64,000 nucleotides of DNA from Pseudomonas brassicacearum (GCF_000585995.1 NZ_CP007410.1:4181430-4245429); one strand, 5' to 3'. Shown: positions 17,319 through 27,314, numbered from the stretch's first letter. The notes: generated by a model from the letters alone, not told the origin. Translations and numbers: made by a program.

Positions 17319-19292
17319 TCACAGGTAGCGACTATGTCGTTCGATGAGCAACTGGCGGTCATAGACTTGCATGTAGGGAAGCAGCGCCTGGAAGATTTGT
17401 TCACGATCCTTTGGACTGATCCAATCTCCGTTGCGACCGGTTGCTTCCAGCATGGCTCTCATCACGTAATCGGTGTTGTCACTGAGCGGAACAAAGTGAG
17501 CCTGTTTCAACATGTCGCTGATGGCTTCGCGTAGTTCCTCATGGGTCTCTGCTGAGCTGATACCTAGGCTTGAGCGTATATACCCGGTAAAGCCCTTACC
17601 GCCTTTGAGTAACAGCATCAGGGCGCGATACAAACCTGCACGCTGATTGGTCGTAAACCGAGCACGGTTGCTTCGATCACTGTTGTAAAAATACTGAAGC
17701 GTCTCCAATGTTTCCAGGACTCCCAGTTTTCGGAATCTGTCAGCCTCGACCAACGGCATTCTGCGCACATCGCTGTAAGGTTCTGAGCTGCTCCAAAACT
17801 CGGTGACACGGGCGATCTTTGCTCGTGTTGCTAATGGACGTAGCCAGTTCCGCCAATATCGGCCGATTTGACCCGCCTGCCAACGCCCGATTGCAGGGAG
17901 CAACTCGTTGGTCAGCCACTGATAGGTCTCCATACACGACCACCGGGATTCATTGTAAGCATGATAGGTCGGTGGTTCCCATAGGATTGCAACCTGATCC
18001 ATGTAGCAAAGGTCCTCGATGGCGGCGCCGAAGATAACGCCATGGTACCCAGCGCTTGAAACCGGCATGAGTCTATTCGACGCATTGTGGAACATGTGCC
18101 ATGCAGAATTGCCTTTATTGGTGTCGTGCACGTTGGCGAACTCAAGCATTTGCTCCCACACCCAAGCATCGACTTTGCATAATGCGACTCGCGTACCCGC
18201 CCATTTCACGACGGGAAAGTGTTGCGCCTCCCATTGCGTCTCGACTTGCTTCAAACTCTGTAGGTACTGTGCTGAAAACTCGTCCGCGACATTGATGAGT
18301 TCTTGGGCTGCTGGCTCAGGCAGGAGGAACCGGCAGTTTTTCAAGTCAACTATGTGGTTATTCGGTGTCTGCGTGGTTACGCCTTGGAAAAAAGGACGGC
18401 ATTGCGCCAGCAGCGGTTCGCCCTCGTTACCTAATAAGTTGTTCAGCAGCCACGATTGGTCCAGGACCACCATTACACCTTCAGTGTCGGGCATGGAGAT
18501 CGAAATGATGGCCGAGCCTGGATAGTCCTCGGGTGTGGGGAGCATCGCCGATACATCGACCCATAGCTTTTTCAAGGCCCAATGTCGGCCGTTCGCATGG
18601 CGAATGGTGAGGTCTTCCTTGTCAATCGCTCCGCTGTTCAGAAATTCATTTGCCAACGCTGACACTTCTGCTCTCGGATCTTTGAGCGCTTTCAAGAACA
18701 TTTCCTGAAAGCCCACACGCTGCATCCACTGATTGCAGAACTGATCGACATGCGGCCCGGAGAAAAAGCGAGTGAGCACGTCTGGGGCGTTTTTGAGCTT
18801 TTCCGTTAGGTGTTCCGCAGTCCATAAATCTGCCTCGATTCCACGCGCCGATAATTTGTGCTGGGCTTCAACCCAAGGTTCGTCCAGAGATTTGATGGTG
18901 TTTTGAGCCAGGATTAGTGTGAAGCGTCCTGCGGATTCTGCCCACCTGCCAGCTAGGAAACGGTCCACCGCAGTGGTCAGGTCGCGGCCGGTGAAATCCT
19001 TCCAACACTTGCATTCGAATACCAATAAACGGTTCTTGCTCAGACGATCAAATGCGAATAAGTCGATGCCGTGCTGGGAAACCTTTCCTTTATTACCCAG
19101 GCGCTGGCAGCCGGTGAGCGTGTGTTCTTTCTGAAGAAGCCACCAGCACAGCTGCTCGAATGGCTCGGGGTACATGTCCTCAAGCCGCAGTGCGCTAGAT
19201 GTTTTAGGCGGTACGTATTCTTGTGCGGTAATTGGAGCTTCAGCGTGAAGGTGGTCGCCCCACTGCTGTGGGAATTCTTCGTGATTGCTCAT
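17319..19292 (-). CDS. Restriction endonuclease-like N-terminus fused to a large unknown domain
   Basis: 657 residues from ATG 19292 (MSNHEEFPQQW; AGGT upstream); a longer frame starts at 19355. Residues near 40-110 read YPEPFEQLCWWLLQKE, then KGKVSQHGIDLFAFD and LLVFECKCWKD. The GIDLF...ECK spacing is the Mrr-like PD-(D/E)xK pattern: D in GIDLF, E and K in ECK. An LLILAQN-like strand follows. The remaining 500 residues, with many Trp/Tyr, match nothing I know and may sense or bind a target. Probably a DNA-cutting defence protein. Convergent with the HNH gene. Confidence 0.75.
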   Translation of the reverse strand: MSNHEEFPQQWGDHLHAEAPITAQEYVPPKTSSALRLEDMYPEPFEQLCWWLLQKEHTLTGCQRLGNKGKVSQHGIDLFAFDRLSKNRLLVFECKCWKDFTGRDLTTAVDRFLAGRWAESAGRFTLILAQNTIKSLDEPWVEAQHKLSARGIEADLWTAEHLTEKLKNAPDVLTRFFSGPHVDQFCNQWMQRVGFQEMFLKALKDPRAEVSALANEFLNSGAIDKEDLTIRHANGRHWALKKLWVDVSAMLPTPEDYPGSAIISISMPDTEGVMVVLDQSWLLNNLLGNEGEPLLAQCRPFFQGVTTQTPNNHIVDLKNCRFLLPEPAAQELINVADEFSAQYLQSLKQVETQWEAQHFPVVKWAGTRVALCKVDAWVWEQMLEFANVHDTNKGNSAWHMFHNASNRLMPVSSAGYHGVIFGAAIEDLCYMDQVAILWEPPTYHAYNESRWSCMETYQWLTNELLPAIGRWQAGQIGRYWRNWLRPLATRAKIARVTEFWSSSEPYSDVRRMPLVEADRFRKLGVLETLETLQYFYNSDRSNRARFTTNQRAGLYRALMLLLKGGKGFTGYIRSSLGISSAETHEELREAISDMLKQAHFVPLSDNTDYVMRAMLEATGRNGDWISPKDREQIFQALLPYMQVYDRQLLIERHSRYL

Positions 19293-19648
19293 GGGACCTG
19301 GATCGTTTGGGGAAAGGTCAAGGGAACCATGAGGGCGCGAGTCGGGACAACTCAACTCTTTGCAGTTGCTGTCTCAGCCTGATGGGGCGTGGTATGGCGG
19401 GTAGCTGTCCTTCATCAAGGCGCAGTGCAGATCCATATTCGACACCCCGTGGCTATCAGCATCCGCTAATCGCAGCCATTCATGACAGAGCTTACCAAGG
19501 CGAAACCCTAAGCTCTTTCAGATTTGCCTAGGGGTGCAGAACGATATAGTTACCACCGAAAATCAATATTTTCCTCCCCTAGGATAGTTAAACGATACTA
19601 GGTTCTAGGTTATGCTGATCTCACCTAAACGGCTAAAAGGATAGAAAC

Positions 19649-21514
19649 GTGGCGGATATAGAACGCGAAGAGAACCGGCCATTGATAGAAGTGGCCACTT
19701 TGGAGGATTTTGCTCACATTAACCCTTCGTCGATTCTCGCCATAAGCAATTCACTGCATTTCCACACGCTCGAACGTAGGTTCCAAGAGGCCGCATACGC
19801 AGCAGAAAAAAGCAATGATCTATCCGCTGCAAGGGCGTATAAGATTCTCGCCGTTGTATGCAGTTATCATTTCAATCCCGATAGGTCTGACACCTTTTCC
19901 CCTCAAATAATAATGGACGGCAGAAGAACACTGATTCCCAGCGATCTTCTTGCCGCACAGCAAGAAGTGCTTATAGAAGTAGCCAAAGAATTTAACCATC
20001 CTTTATTGCGGGCGAGAATCGCAGACAGTTGCTGGTATATAAATAGAAGGCTCTATTTAATGGCCGAGCTGGCCTCGAACTCTTACTTATCCGCCATCGC
20101 ATGCTTTTTTAATAAAGAGCTACTGTATGAGTACGAATCTGATTTTGAGGTGCCCTCTAAAATTGTAGATATCCTAGAAAGAGCCTTCACTATATATTCT
20201 TCAACAGGAAAGCAAGAGTGCATCCCGGAGACCGCGAAAGAGACCTTTGGGCTAGCGTATCAAACGGCTAAAAAAAACAATAATTTAATTGCATTTCACA
20301 GGCTTGCTGTGTTGGGTCAGTCTTATAGTCTCTTAGAGTGGAGCAGTATAGCCTCTGAAGCTGAAGCGATAGCTGTAGCCAACAAAGATAAACAATACGC
20401 TGAAGCTGTAAAAAAAGTATGGTATCTAGCGGCTCACGCTTATCAAAAAACAAGTGATAAGGACTCGTCTACCCGGTGTAAAATAAAGGCTGTAGATCAG
20501 ACATTGCGAATGCGTGATGGTGTAAGTTCTGCCATAGCAAAAGCGTCTTGGACGAGAGACGCTATTGGCGAGTTACGTGCTATAGGGGGCATGCGCGAAA
20601 AAATCGAAATACTCAAGAAAGAGCTACAACAATACGAAGATGACTCATTGTCCGAGCTTACCGAGTTCAGCGTACCGATTGACCTGACGGGAGAACGTCA
20701 GGATACTATCGAAGAATTCGAAGAGCTTGAAGTTCACGAAATGCTTTTTCGCTTAGCTTTCATTGTCCGTAATCCTGAAAAAATCGCTATCCATACGCAG
20801 TGCCTCGCAAAAAGAGATCGACATTTTCTTTCGTCCATGTTTGGAAAAAGCTATTCGGACGAAAAAGGAAAAGTAATCGCCACTGCTCCGGCAGCATTTT
20901 TAAATGAGAAGCCATCCGAAGATTGGTTTGATCATGAAAGTCTTACTGAGATGAGCTTTCATTATCATATTTCGGCAGAGGGCTTTATAAAGCCAGCTTG
21001 TATTACTATGTCTCGTTGCCAAGCTATTGATGAGCGGCATTTAGAGCCAATAGTAACCCACAGCGCGTTCGTTCCACCTGGACATGAATCGATTTTCGCA
21101 CTTGGTTTCGCTAAACTTATTCAAGGGGATATGATTTCCGCGACTCATATTCTTGTCCCGCAATTAGAAAACTCCCTTAGATACGTGCTTAATAACAGAG
21201 GAGCAAGTACAGCAAAATTAAATGTAGACCTCACTCAGGAAGATCAATCGTTAAGTCAGATGTACTCAAATCGCAAGAGAGAGCTTGAACAAGCTTTTGG
21301 TGTGGATGGCACATACATCTTGCATTTACTTTTCAATCTTAAAGGTGGCCCCATGCTCAGGCATGAGATGGCCCACGGAAAAATCACTGCCAGCCAGTCC
21401 TACCAGAGTGCATGTATCTACGCTTGCTGGCTTATGTATCATTTCACCTGCGCGCCTCTTTACAAATATTGGTCGACGCATATATCCAAAGCAATTCAAG
21501 AGATTACTCACTGA
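19649..21514 (+). CDS. DUF4209-domain protein with HEPN-type motif
   Basis: 621 residues from a GTG with AAGGA seven bases upstream. The first 350 residues are helical repeats (many EAxxxA helices). The C-terminal domain from about residue 480 has VPPGHESIFALGFAKLIQGDM, THILVPQLENSLRYVL and LLFNLKGGPMLRHEMAHGK, the DUF4209 pattern. RHEMAH is an R-x4-H motif as in HEPN ribonucleases. The gene is clearly AT-richer than the phage genes. It converges on the HEPN gene at 21562-22797. Confidence 0.75.
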   Translation: MADIEREENRPLIEVATLEDFAHINPSSILAISNSLHFHTLERRFQEAAYAAEKSNDLSAARAYKILAVVCSYHFNPDRSDTFSPQIIMDGRRTLIPSDLLAAQQEVLIEVAKEFNHPLLRARIADSCWYINRRLYLMAELASNSYLSAIACFFNKELLYEYESDFEVPSKIVDILERAFTIYSSTGKQECIPETAKETFGLAYQTAKKNNNLIAFHRLAVLGQSYSLLEWSSIASEAEAIAVANKDKQYAEAVKKVWYLAAHAYQKTSDKDSSTRCKIKAVDQTLRMRDGVSSAIAKASWTRDAIGELRAIGGMREKIEILKKELQQYEDDSLSELTEFSVPIDLTGERQDTIEEFEELEVHEMLFRLAFIVRNPEKIAIHTQCLAKRDRHFLSSMFGKSYSDEKGKVIATAPAAFLNEKPSEDWFDHESLTEMSFHYHISAEGFIKPACITMSRCQAIDERHLEPIVTHSAFVPPGHESIFALGFAKLIQGDMISATHILVPQLENSLRYVLNNRGASTAKLNVDLTQEDQSLSQMYSNRKRELEQAFGVDGTYILHLLFNLKGGPMLRHEMAHGKITASQSYQSACIYACWLMYHFTCAPLYKYWSTHISKAIQEITH

Positions 21515-21561
21515 CTTAATTTCAAGTTGACTGAGTTGCTAAAGATATTTGTGGAAGCGGC

Positions 21562-22797
21562 TCAACTCTCTAGCTTCTGAAATTTCATGGCTTTTTCTAG
21601 ATGCCTTTTTAGTTTCTGAAGCTCCGGAAGAGTACTTGGCATGTCAAGAAACTTATTTGCCTCTTGAAGATCCGAGAAAAATGAGGCATTGTTAAGATAG
21701 AATAAAACAGCTTGGCGAAAAAACTGCTGAAGCTGATAGCAGTGATAATCTAAATCTTCGATCTCATACCCTGAATGAACGTTACGATTCCTGTATTCAC
21801 GGAGATGCTCTAGTACTTGCTCATAATAAGGGCGGTCGGCGAACATAAAGGAGCAGCGGCGGACTATAGCGCCTGCATTGTTCTCATGAGGGCAAACTAT
21901 TGATTCTAGTGCCGCCCAGGTTTTTTGAATTGTCACGTTCCGATCCGATTCGTCATACGCCCTAACGTACCTGACGATGGCGTCCTTAATGGCTAGGGTG
22001 TCGGCGTGAATATTTATTTGCCCCTCAACATAATTAAAATTTTTAATAAGGAGGGATGTATTAGAGAGGCGGACCGAAGGCCTGATACGATAATTTTGTT
22101 CATACCAATAAACATCCTTCTTGGCCAGACGCCCCTTCGAATCGTGAAGGGTGTGCATGCCGCCAAGCATGATTTTGTTTATGGGGCTGTGGGAACCAAA
22201 TCCAAAATTCAATTCTGAGGGTGGATTGACAAATAGTGCGTGTACACCTCGAACGTAATCCAAATCATAGATCGCCGCATGGGCTGCATCCATTGAGTCT
22301 TTAGATTTAACGGTAACAGTAACGGGGCAATACTCCTCCGGCATTGGAGCATCGCCGTGCCGCCAATCTAATTGTTCACGAGTCAGGTATTTTTTAGGCA
22401 GTCCCGCCGGCCATGATCTGATGCTTGAGTTGCGAAGAATTATTATTTTTTTTGCAAAGCCGTCAGGGGTTGAAATCGACGTCACAAGGGTGAACGTTTC
22501 TTCCGGCCTTGCGCAGTGTTTAACTACTGCCTCATTAATGCCAGTCATAAAAGAGGACTTAGTGAACTCATTTTTTCTTGCGCAATGCTCTACACCTGAA
22601 TTGTAAAGCTTCTTCATGGTCGATGAGCTGAACTCTTTATGGAAATCGAGCATGGTTAGAAGAACTGCATCAAGCTGAAGCTTTTCAAAAGCAGAGAAGC
22701 TTACCCTTCCGTCCGGAAGTATTGATGTGATCGCAGCTAGTCGATCCATCAGTAACTGGGGCTTTAAATTTTTGTTCTCCTTCCATTTCACCTTCAT
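21562..22797 (-). CDS. ApeA-like HEPN-domain protein
   Basis: 411 residues, GGAG upstream of the ATG. The N-terminal 250 residues are unrecognised, mixed alpha/beta. The C-terminal 150 read as an ApeA-like HEPN domain: TWAALESIVCPHENNAGAIVRRCSFMF, then LEHLREYRNRNVHSGYEIED. RNRNVH supplies the R-x4-H motif of the metal-independent RNase site; a helix FRQAVLFYLNN follows. ApeA-type proteins act in anti-phage defence by cutting tRNA. AT-rich like its convergent partner, 47 bases away stop to stop. Confidence 0.72.
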   Translation of the reverse strand: MKVKWKENKNLKPQLLMDRLAAITSILPDGRVSFSAFEKLQLDAVLLTMLDFHKEFSSSTMKKLYNSGVEHCARKNEFTKSSFMTGINEAVVKHCARPEETFTLVTSISTPDGFAKKIIILRNSSIRSWPAGLPKKYLTREQLDWRHGDAPMPEEYCPVTVTVKSKDSMDAAHAAIYDLDYVRGVHALFVNPPSELNFGFGSHSPINKIMLGGMHTLHDSKGRLAKKDVYWYEQNYRIRPSVRLSNTSLLIKNFNYVEGQINIHADTLAIKDAIVRYVRAYDESDRNVTIQKTWAALESIVCPHENNAGAIVRRCSFMFADRPYYEQVLEHLREYRNRNVHSGYEIEDLDYHCYQLQQFFRQAVLFYLNNASFFSDLQEANKFLDMPSTLPELQKLKRHLEKAMKFQKLES

Positions 22798-22938
22798 CGA
22801 CTACTCCGTCGCCACAACATAAAGTCTAGATAGTGGATCGTAGCCCAATGCCGAAAGTCAGCCTAGTGAGATTGAACATTTAAACCCGGCGGAGATGCTT
22901 CCCTGCGGCATGACAATCGTCGAGCTCAGTTGCCCACA

Positions 22939-23421
22939 TTATCGAACGTCCCAGCTAACGACCGCCAAGTAGGCTAGCGCTATATCTAGGATGGCCTTCT
23001 CAGCTTCGGGCTGTAGCTTGCCTTTTGCGTCCATTGGCAAATATGGCCTTTCCGGAATAGCTCCCCAAAGCTGCGGAAAGTCCGCCTGATCTCCACCGAA
23101 CTGCATCATCGCCGCATAAGGCTTGTTGCTACCCACCAACGCCGAGCTATCCGTAGCTTGGGTTGTAATCGAGGCAGCCAGCCCCGCAGCACTGACTTGC
23201 AACATCTTGCCAGGCCAGTGGCCGGTTTCGGCTCGGCGTCCGATGGTGACGTCGGAAAGCTCAGGCCACTGGGGACGGCCTTCATATTCGAAGTTTTCTT
23301 CGGTTTGGCTGGCGAGCTCGGCGGCCAGGCTATGCATGAGTGGCGTTAGGTCGCTGATGGACTGTTCCACTTTGCTTAGGGTTTGTTGTAGGCGTTGGTG
23401 GTCTAGTTCGATGATGAACAT
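22939..23421 (-). CDS. Phage virion morphogenesis protein (Mu gpG-like)
   Basis: 160 residues. FIIELDHQRLQQTLSKVEQ, EENFEYEGRPQWPELSDVTIGRRA, GKMLQVSAAGLAASI and YAAMMQFGGDQADFPQLWGAIPERPYL are family features of the gpG / P2 gpS tail-completion group. The last few residues (YLAVVSWDVR) are unusual compared with the normal ending, and the gene stops at the border of island B, so its tail may have been rewritten by the insertion. It acts in joining head and tail. Confidence 0.82.
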   Translation of the reverse strand: MFIIELDHQRLQQTLSKVEQSISDLTPLMHSLAAELASQTEENFEYEGRPQWPELSDVTIGRRAETGHWPGKMLQVSAAGLAASITTQATDSSALVGSNKPYAAMMQFGGDQADFPQLWGAIPERPYLPMDAKGKLQPEAEKAILDIALAYLAVVSWDVR

Positions 23422-23528
23422 GGGATGCCTTCCATTTTGGTTTGCGGTGGGTCAGGACGTATTGGTTGGGCTGGGCTGGGGCTGCTGCGCAGCCCAGCGG
23501 GAGCAAGCTCCCTCGCCACGTGGATGTG

Positions 23529-24329
23529 TTAATTCAGGCGGATCCCCGGGGCGTGGTTGAAGCCTGGGTCGGTGCGGAATGTGAGGGTTTGGCCTTGGGC
23601 GTTGGTGAGGCGGATGCCTCCCACGGTTGCTGTTCTGGTTTCTCCAGTGCGTTTGTCGGTGCCAGTTTCGACGGTTTCGGTGAAGGTTTTCCCGTGGCTG
23701 GAGATGACGGTGAGCCCGCGGCGCTTGATGGCGGCTTCGCTCAGCGCGATGACGCGGCAGCGGCAGTTGAAGCCATTGGGCGGGAAGATGGTTTGCCAGA
23801 TGGGATCGTCGTGACGGAAGACCTGGCCGTGCATGGCGCGGTGGCTGCTGCGGGTTTTGCCATCGAGGATGGCGATGTACATCCAGTACGGGTGGGTCTC
23901 GGCGGTCTGTTCCATGCCGGCTTTGCGGCCGGCCATGTAGGCGCTTTGCAGGTTGGTTTGATAGATGGTTTTGAGCCGTAGGGGGCTGCCGAGCTGGACG
24001 GGTTCGGCATTGCCTTGGCTGTCGACGATGACTTGCCGGCCCCACCAGCCCTGGGCTTGTAGGACGGGTTTTAGATTGGTGGTGAATTGCTGGAGGGTTT
24101 GGCCCTGTTGGAGGGCGGTCTCCAAGGCGGCACGAATGTCGCTGAGCAGGTCCAGGCGCATGGCTTTGGCCACGGTGAATGCGTGGTCGTGGGTTTGGTC
24201 GAGGATGTCTTGCCAATGCCACGTGATGGTGTAGCCCTTGGCTGTCAGGTAGGCGATGGCGTGGGCGGGTTCGAGGCCGAAGATGGCTTTGAGGTCTGCG
24301 GGGTCGAGCTGTTTTGCGGGGCTGGGCAT
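23529..24329 (-). CDS. Minor head protein (Mu gpF-like, head morphogenesis)
   Basis: 266 residues. DLLSDIRAALETALQQGQTLQQF, IYQTNLQSAYMAGRKAGME, then YWMYIAILDGKTRSSHRAMHG and PPNGFNCRCRV make a clear match to the phage Mu F head morphogenesis family (the C-x-C near the end is typical). It is a minor component of the prohead near the portal. It follows the portal gene closely and precedes gpG. Confidence 0.9.
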   Translation of the reverse strand: MPSPAKQLDPADLKAIFGLEPAHAIAYLTAKGYTITWHWQDILDQTHDHAFTVAKAMRLDLLSDIRAALETALQQGQTLQQFTTNLKPVLQAQGWWGRQVIVDSQGNAEPVQLGSPLRLKTIYQTNLQSAYMAGRKAGMEQTAETHPYWMYIAILDGKTRSSHRAMHGQVFRHDDPIWQTIFPPNGFNCRCRVIALSEAAIKRRGLTVISSHGKTFTETVETGTDKRTGETRTATVGGIRLTNAQGQTLTFRTDPGFNHAPGIRLN

Positions 24330-24330
24330 G

Positions 24331-25713
24331 TCAGTCTTCCCGGTCTGCGCTGGTGCTTAGGCGGCCCCAGGTGTCGGCCATGAACATCAGGTTGGCGAGG
24401 CTTTCAGTCAGTTGGTTTAAGGGCTCGGCCGGCAGGCTATTGATGGCTTGGTCGAGGGCGGCTTGATCCGGCGCCCGGTGTTGGGTGGTTTCGGCGAATG
24501 ACGGTTTGTCGCCCCGGGTCGGTGCTTGTTGTAGGTCACCGTCCTGCAGGTTGTAGGTGCGCTGCCAATAGGCGTTGGTGAACCTTACGCCGGACTCGGT
24601 CAGGGCCTTGTCGCGCTGGGCCAGGGATTTGTCGATTTCTTCTTGTTGCCAGAGGGCATAGCGCGGCGCGACGACGTCGGGGCCGAAGTTGAGGTCGACG
24701 ACGTGACGAATGCAGGCGTTGAGTGCGCTGGCGACGATGGCGGCGTCGCCGTCGCGGATGTCTTGGGTGACTTCGGCGCCGGCCGTGGCGCTGGCGTGGT
24801 TGGTGTCTTTTTCGGTGGTCTGGTTTTGCCCGAGCATGGCGACGTTGATTTCGCTGCGGCAGTATTCGAGCAGTTGGCGATAGACGTCGGCGCTACCGGC
24901 TTTGCCGGCCGCTTCGATGATTTGCACGCTGGCGTCGTCGGGGATGGCGGCGACGGCGTCTTGGACCATGGCTTCGAGGCTGTCGAGCAGCAGGTCGGTT
25001 TCGCCGTCGGTGGCGCCGCGTGGGTGTTGGCCGATGACCCAGGGGCTGCCGTACTTTTCGGTGAACTGTACCCAGAACTTGAGCCCGCCTTTCATGAAGG
25101 TGGCCGGCCAGAAGCACATGCTCAGGTCTGGGAAACCGTAGGGGTTGGCGTAGGTGGCGTCTTGCCGAGCGACGACAAAGCGTTGCGGGTCGCAGGGCTC
25201 GCCGTCTGGGCCGGCGTCTTTGGCGCGAAAGTGCAGCGCGTTGTTTTTGTCGTAGAAGAACCATTCCGCCGGTTTGCCGAGCAGGTCTTGTGGCACCCAA
25301 TGCCTGCCCACGGGGCGCCATAGGAGTTCGATGGGCTGGTAGCCGAATAACGGTGCGTCGAGTAGTTCGCGGATGATGCGGTCCAGGTCGAGGTCGGTGA
25401 GCCAGTCGGTGATGAAGCGTTCGACTTTGCGGGTGGTGTCTTCACGTTGCAGGCCTCGTTCCAGCGACAGCACGGCGGCCTTGCGGCGGCGGATATTGCC
25501 ACCGACGAGGGCTGAGCTGCGCAGGTGGCGGTACACCGCCATGTCTTTGCCTTGGGCTTTGAGAATCGGGTCTGGGTTAGGCAAATGGCTGCCGAAGTCG
25601 CTGGCCTGGGCGCGGCCTCGGGTGGCGATGTGGCGGTTGAGGGAGCGGCTGCGTTGGGGCTCGGCAAAGTGGACGAATTCAGTGGGGCTGACCCATAGGC
25701 CTGTGTTGTTCAT
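24331..25713 (-). CDS. Portal protein (Mu gp29-like, DUF935)
   Basis: 460 residues. WVSPTEFVHFAEPQRSRSLNRHIATR, MAVYRHLRSSALVGGNIRRRKAAVL, QPIELLWRPVGRHWVPQDL and GSPWVIGQHPRG are family features of DUF935 portals. The dodecameric portal is the gate through which DNA is packed. Its start overlaps the terminase stop by four bases (ATGA). Length is normal. Confidence 0.92.
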   Translation of the reverse strand: MNNTGLWVSPTEFVHFAEPQRSRSLNRHIATRGRAQASDFGSHLPNPDPILKAQGKDMAVYRHLRSSALVGGNIRRRKAAVLSLERGLQREDTTRKVERFITDWLTDLDLDRIIRELLDAPLFGYQPIELLWRPVGRHWVPQDLLGKPAEWFFYDKNNALHFRAKDAGPDGEPCDPQRFVVARQDATYANPYGFPDLSMCFWPATFMKGGLKFWVQFTEKYGSPWVIGQHPRGATDGETDLLLDSLEAMVQDAVAAIPDDASVQIIEAAGKAGSADVYRQLLEYCRSEINVAMLGQNQTTEKDTNHASATAGAEVTQDIRDGDAAIVASALNACIRHVVDLNFGPDVVAPRYALWQQEEIDKSLAQRDKALTESGVRFTNAYWQRTYNLQDGDLQQAPTRGDKPSFAETTQHRAPDQAALDQAINSLPAEPLNQLTESLANLMFMADTWGRLSTSADRED

Positions 25714-27314
25714 GCGTACCCCTGGGTGAGGCGCTGGCCCTGGCGCGGGCGGCGTGATTTGACGGTGACCGGGCCGCTGGCGACTTCCAGCGTGGCGAAG
25801 TTGGCGAGCGCACCGGCACCGGCGAAGTCGCCGTGGCGGTAGAGGTCGGGGTCTTTGAGGTCTTGTTTGCGGGCTTTGACGATCATGGGGATGCCGTCGA
25901 CGGTTTCGATGGCGCGGATGTCTTGGTGCAACGAGTCGTCTTTGGGCAGCGTGATCGTCGCGTCTTCGAACAGTTGCACGAATTTGGGCATCCAGGCGCC
26001 GTACCAGGTTCGGGTGATTTTCACTTGTTGGATGCGGTTGTGGCCGAACGCGTCGGCGGTGTCTTCGGCGAGGGTTTCGCCGCTGCCGGTGGCGTCCAGG
26101 GCCGCGCCGACGAAACGCGGCAGCCGGCGCAGGATGTAGAACAGGATCTGCTGCTGTTGCCGGGTGGGCACTTTGTGCATCTCGACCACGAACGGCACGT
26201 CGCGATGCCGTGCCTGGTCAACGGACATCGGGCAGATAATGGAGAAGTCGCGGTGCCGGGCGTAGTCCATGCCGAGGAAGTGGCGTTGCTCGGGGGAAAG
26301 CGACTGTAGCAATGGCGCCAGGTAGCGCTCGATCCAGTCGTTGACGTAGGCCTCGCGCCGGTAGACCGGCTGTTGGGCGAAGTCATCGTCCAGGGCCAAG
26401 CGCAGGACGGTACGACCGGGACGCATGGCGTCTTCGATCCAGACGCCAGGGATGCAGACGCCGTTGCCGTCGCGGGGGATGGCGTCGAGCTCTTCGCGCA
26501 TTTGCGCTTTGCGCGGGCCGTAGGCGTTGCGGATTTGTTTGTACCAGGCTTCTTTTTCGTCCGCCGTGGCGACCTTGCCGGCCATGAAGCAGACCCGTTC
26601 AAACAGGCCGTTGGCGACGGCGTCGTCGAAGGTGGCGCGGAAGACCTGGGCGCTGCTGCCGTAGCGCTGATCGCGGATGTCGCTGACCATCTGGTTGAAA
26701 GCGTTGGCTTTGCCATTGTGGGTGCTGATGATGACGATGCGACCGCCCCAGATCAGCAGCGCGGTGGCGGCGTCGAGCACGGCCGCGACGTCGCGGTGAA
26801 ACGCGGCTTCATCGATGATTACTTTGCCTTGTAGGCCGCGAACACCGGCCGGGTTGCTGGAGAGCGCGACGATTTTGAAGCCTGAGGCGTAGCGGATGCG
26901 GTAGGCGTTGATGTGGCGGGTGTTGCCGGCCTCATCTTGGTCTTGGAAGAGGAATTCTTCGATTTGGCTGACGCCCGACGCTTGGGCTTCGGCGATGACG
27001 CGGCTGAATTTGGCGCAGTAGCCGATGAATTCCAGGCCCTTTTCCTTAGTGTCGCCGATGTAGAAACAGTCCATGCCGCCGGCGATTTTTTGGGAGGCGG
27101 CGGTGATGACGCTGTCCAGGGCTTCGGCGAAGGTGATGCCGGTGCGGCGGCCTTTTTCACAGAGTTTGATGTGGGCGTCGATGGCCAGCCATTGCGATTG
27201 GTGGGCCATCAGGATGCCTTCGCCCAGCGGGTCGTAGCCCTCGGGGATCTGGCGGACGCTGGGCGGCAGTTCATCCCATTCGATGACGCGCAGTGTGCTG
27301 GCGGCGGCTTTCAT
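25710..27314 (-). CDS. Terminase large subunit (Mu gp28-like)
   Basis: 534 residues. The ATPase half has a CEKGRRTGITFAEAL Walker A-like segment and GLQGKVIIDEAAFHRD as Walker B; the nuclease half has FLGMDYARHRDFSII (first acidic residue of the RNase H-like site) and GAALDATGSGETLAEDTAD. The enzyme cuts and pumps phage DNA into the head; in Mu-type phages packaging is headful from an integrated copy. Coupled to the portal (ATGA) and overlapping the DUF3486 gene stop. Confidence 0.93.
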   Translation of the reverse strand: MKAAASTLRVIEWDELPPSVRQIPEGYDPLGEGILMAHQSQWLAIDAHIKLCEKGRRTGITFAEALDSVITAASQKIAGGMDCFYIGDTKEKGLEFIGYCAKFSRVIAEAQASGVSQIEEFLFQDQDEAGNTRHINAYRIRYASGFKIVALSSNPAGVRGLQGKVIIDEAAFHRDVAAVLDAATALLIWGGRIVIISTHNGKANAFNQMVSDIRDQRYGSSAQVFRATFDDAVANGLFERVCFMAGKVATADEKEAWYKQIRNAYGPRKAQMREELDAIPRDGNGVCIPGVWIEDAMRPGRTVLRLALDDDFAQQPVYRREAYVNDWIERYLAPLLQSLSPEQRHFLGMDYARHRDFSIICPMSVDQARHRDVPFVVEMHKVPTRQQQQILFYILRRLPRFVGAALDATGSGETLAEDTADAFGHNRIQQVKITRTWYGAWMPKFVQLFEDATITLPKDDSLHQDIRAIETVDGIPMIVKARKQDLKDPDLYRHGDFAGAGALANFATLEVASGPVTVKSRRPRQGQRLTQGYA

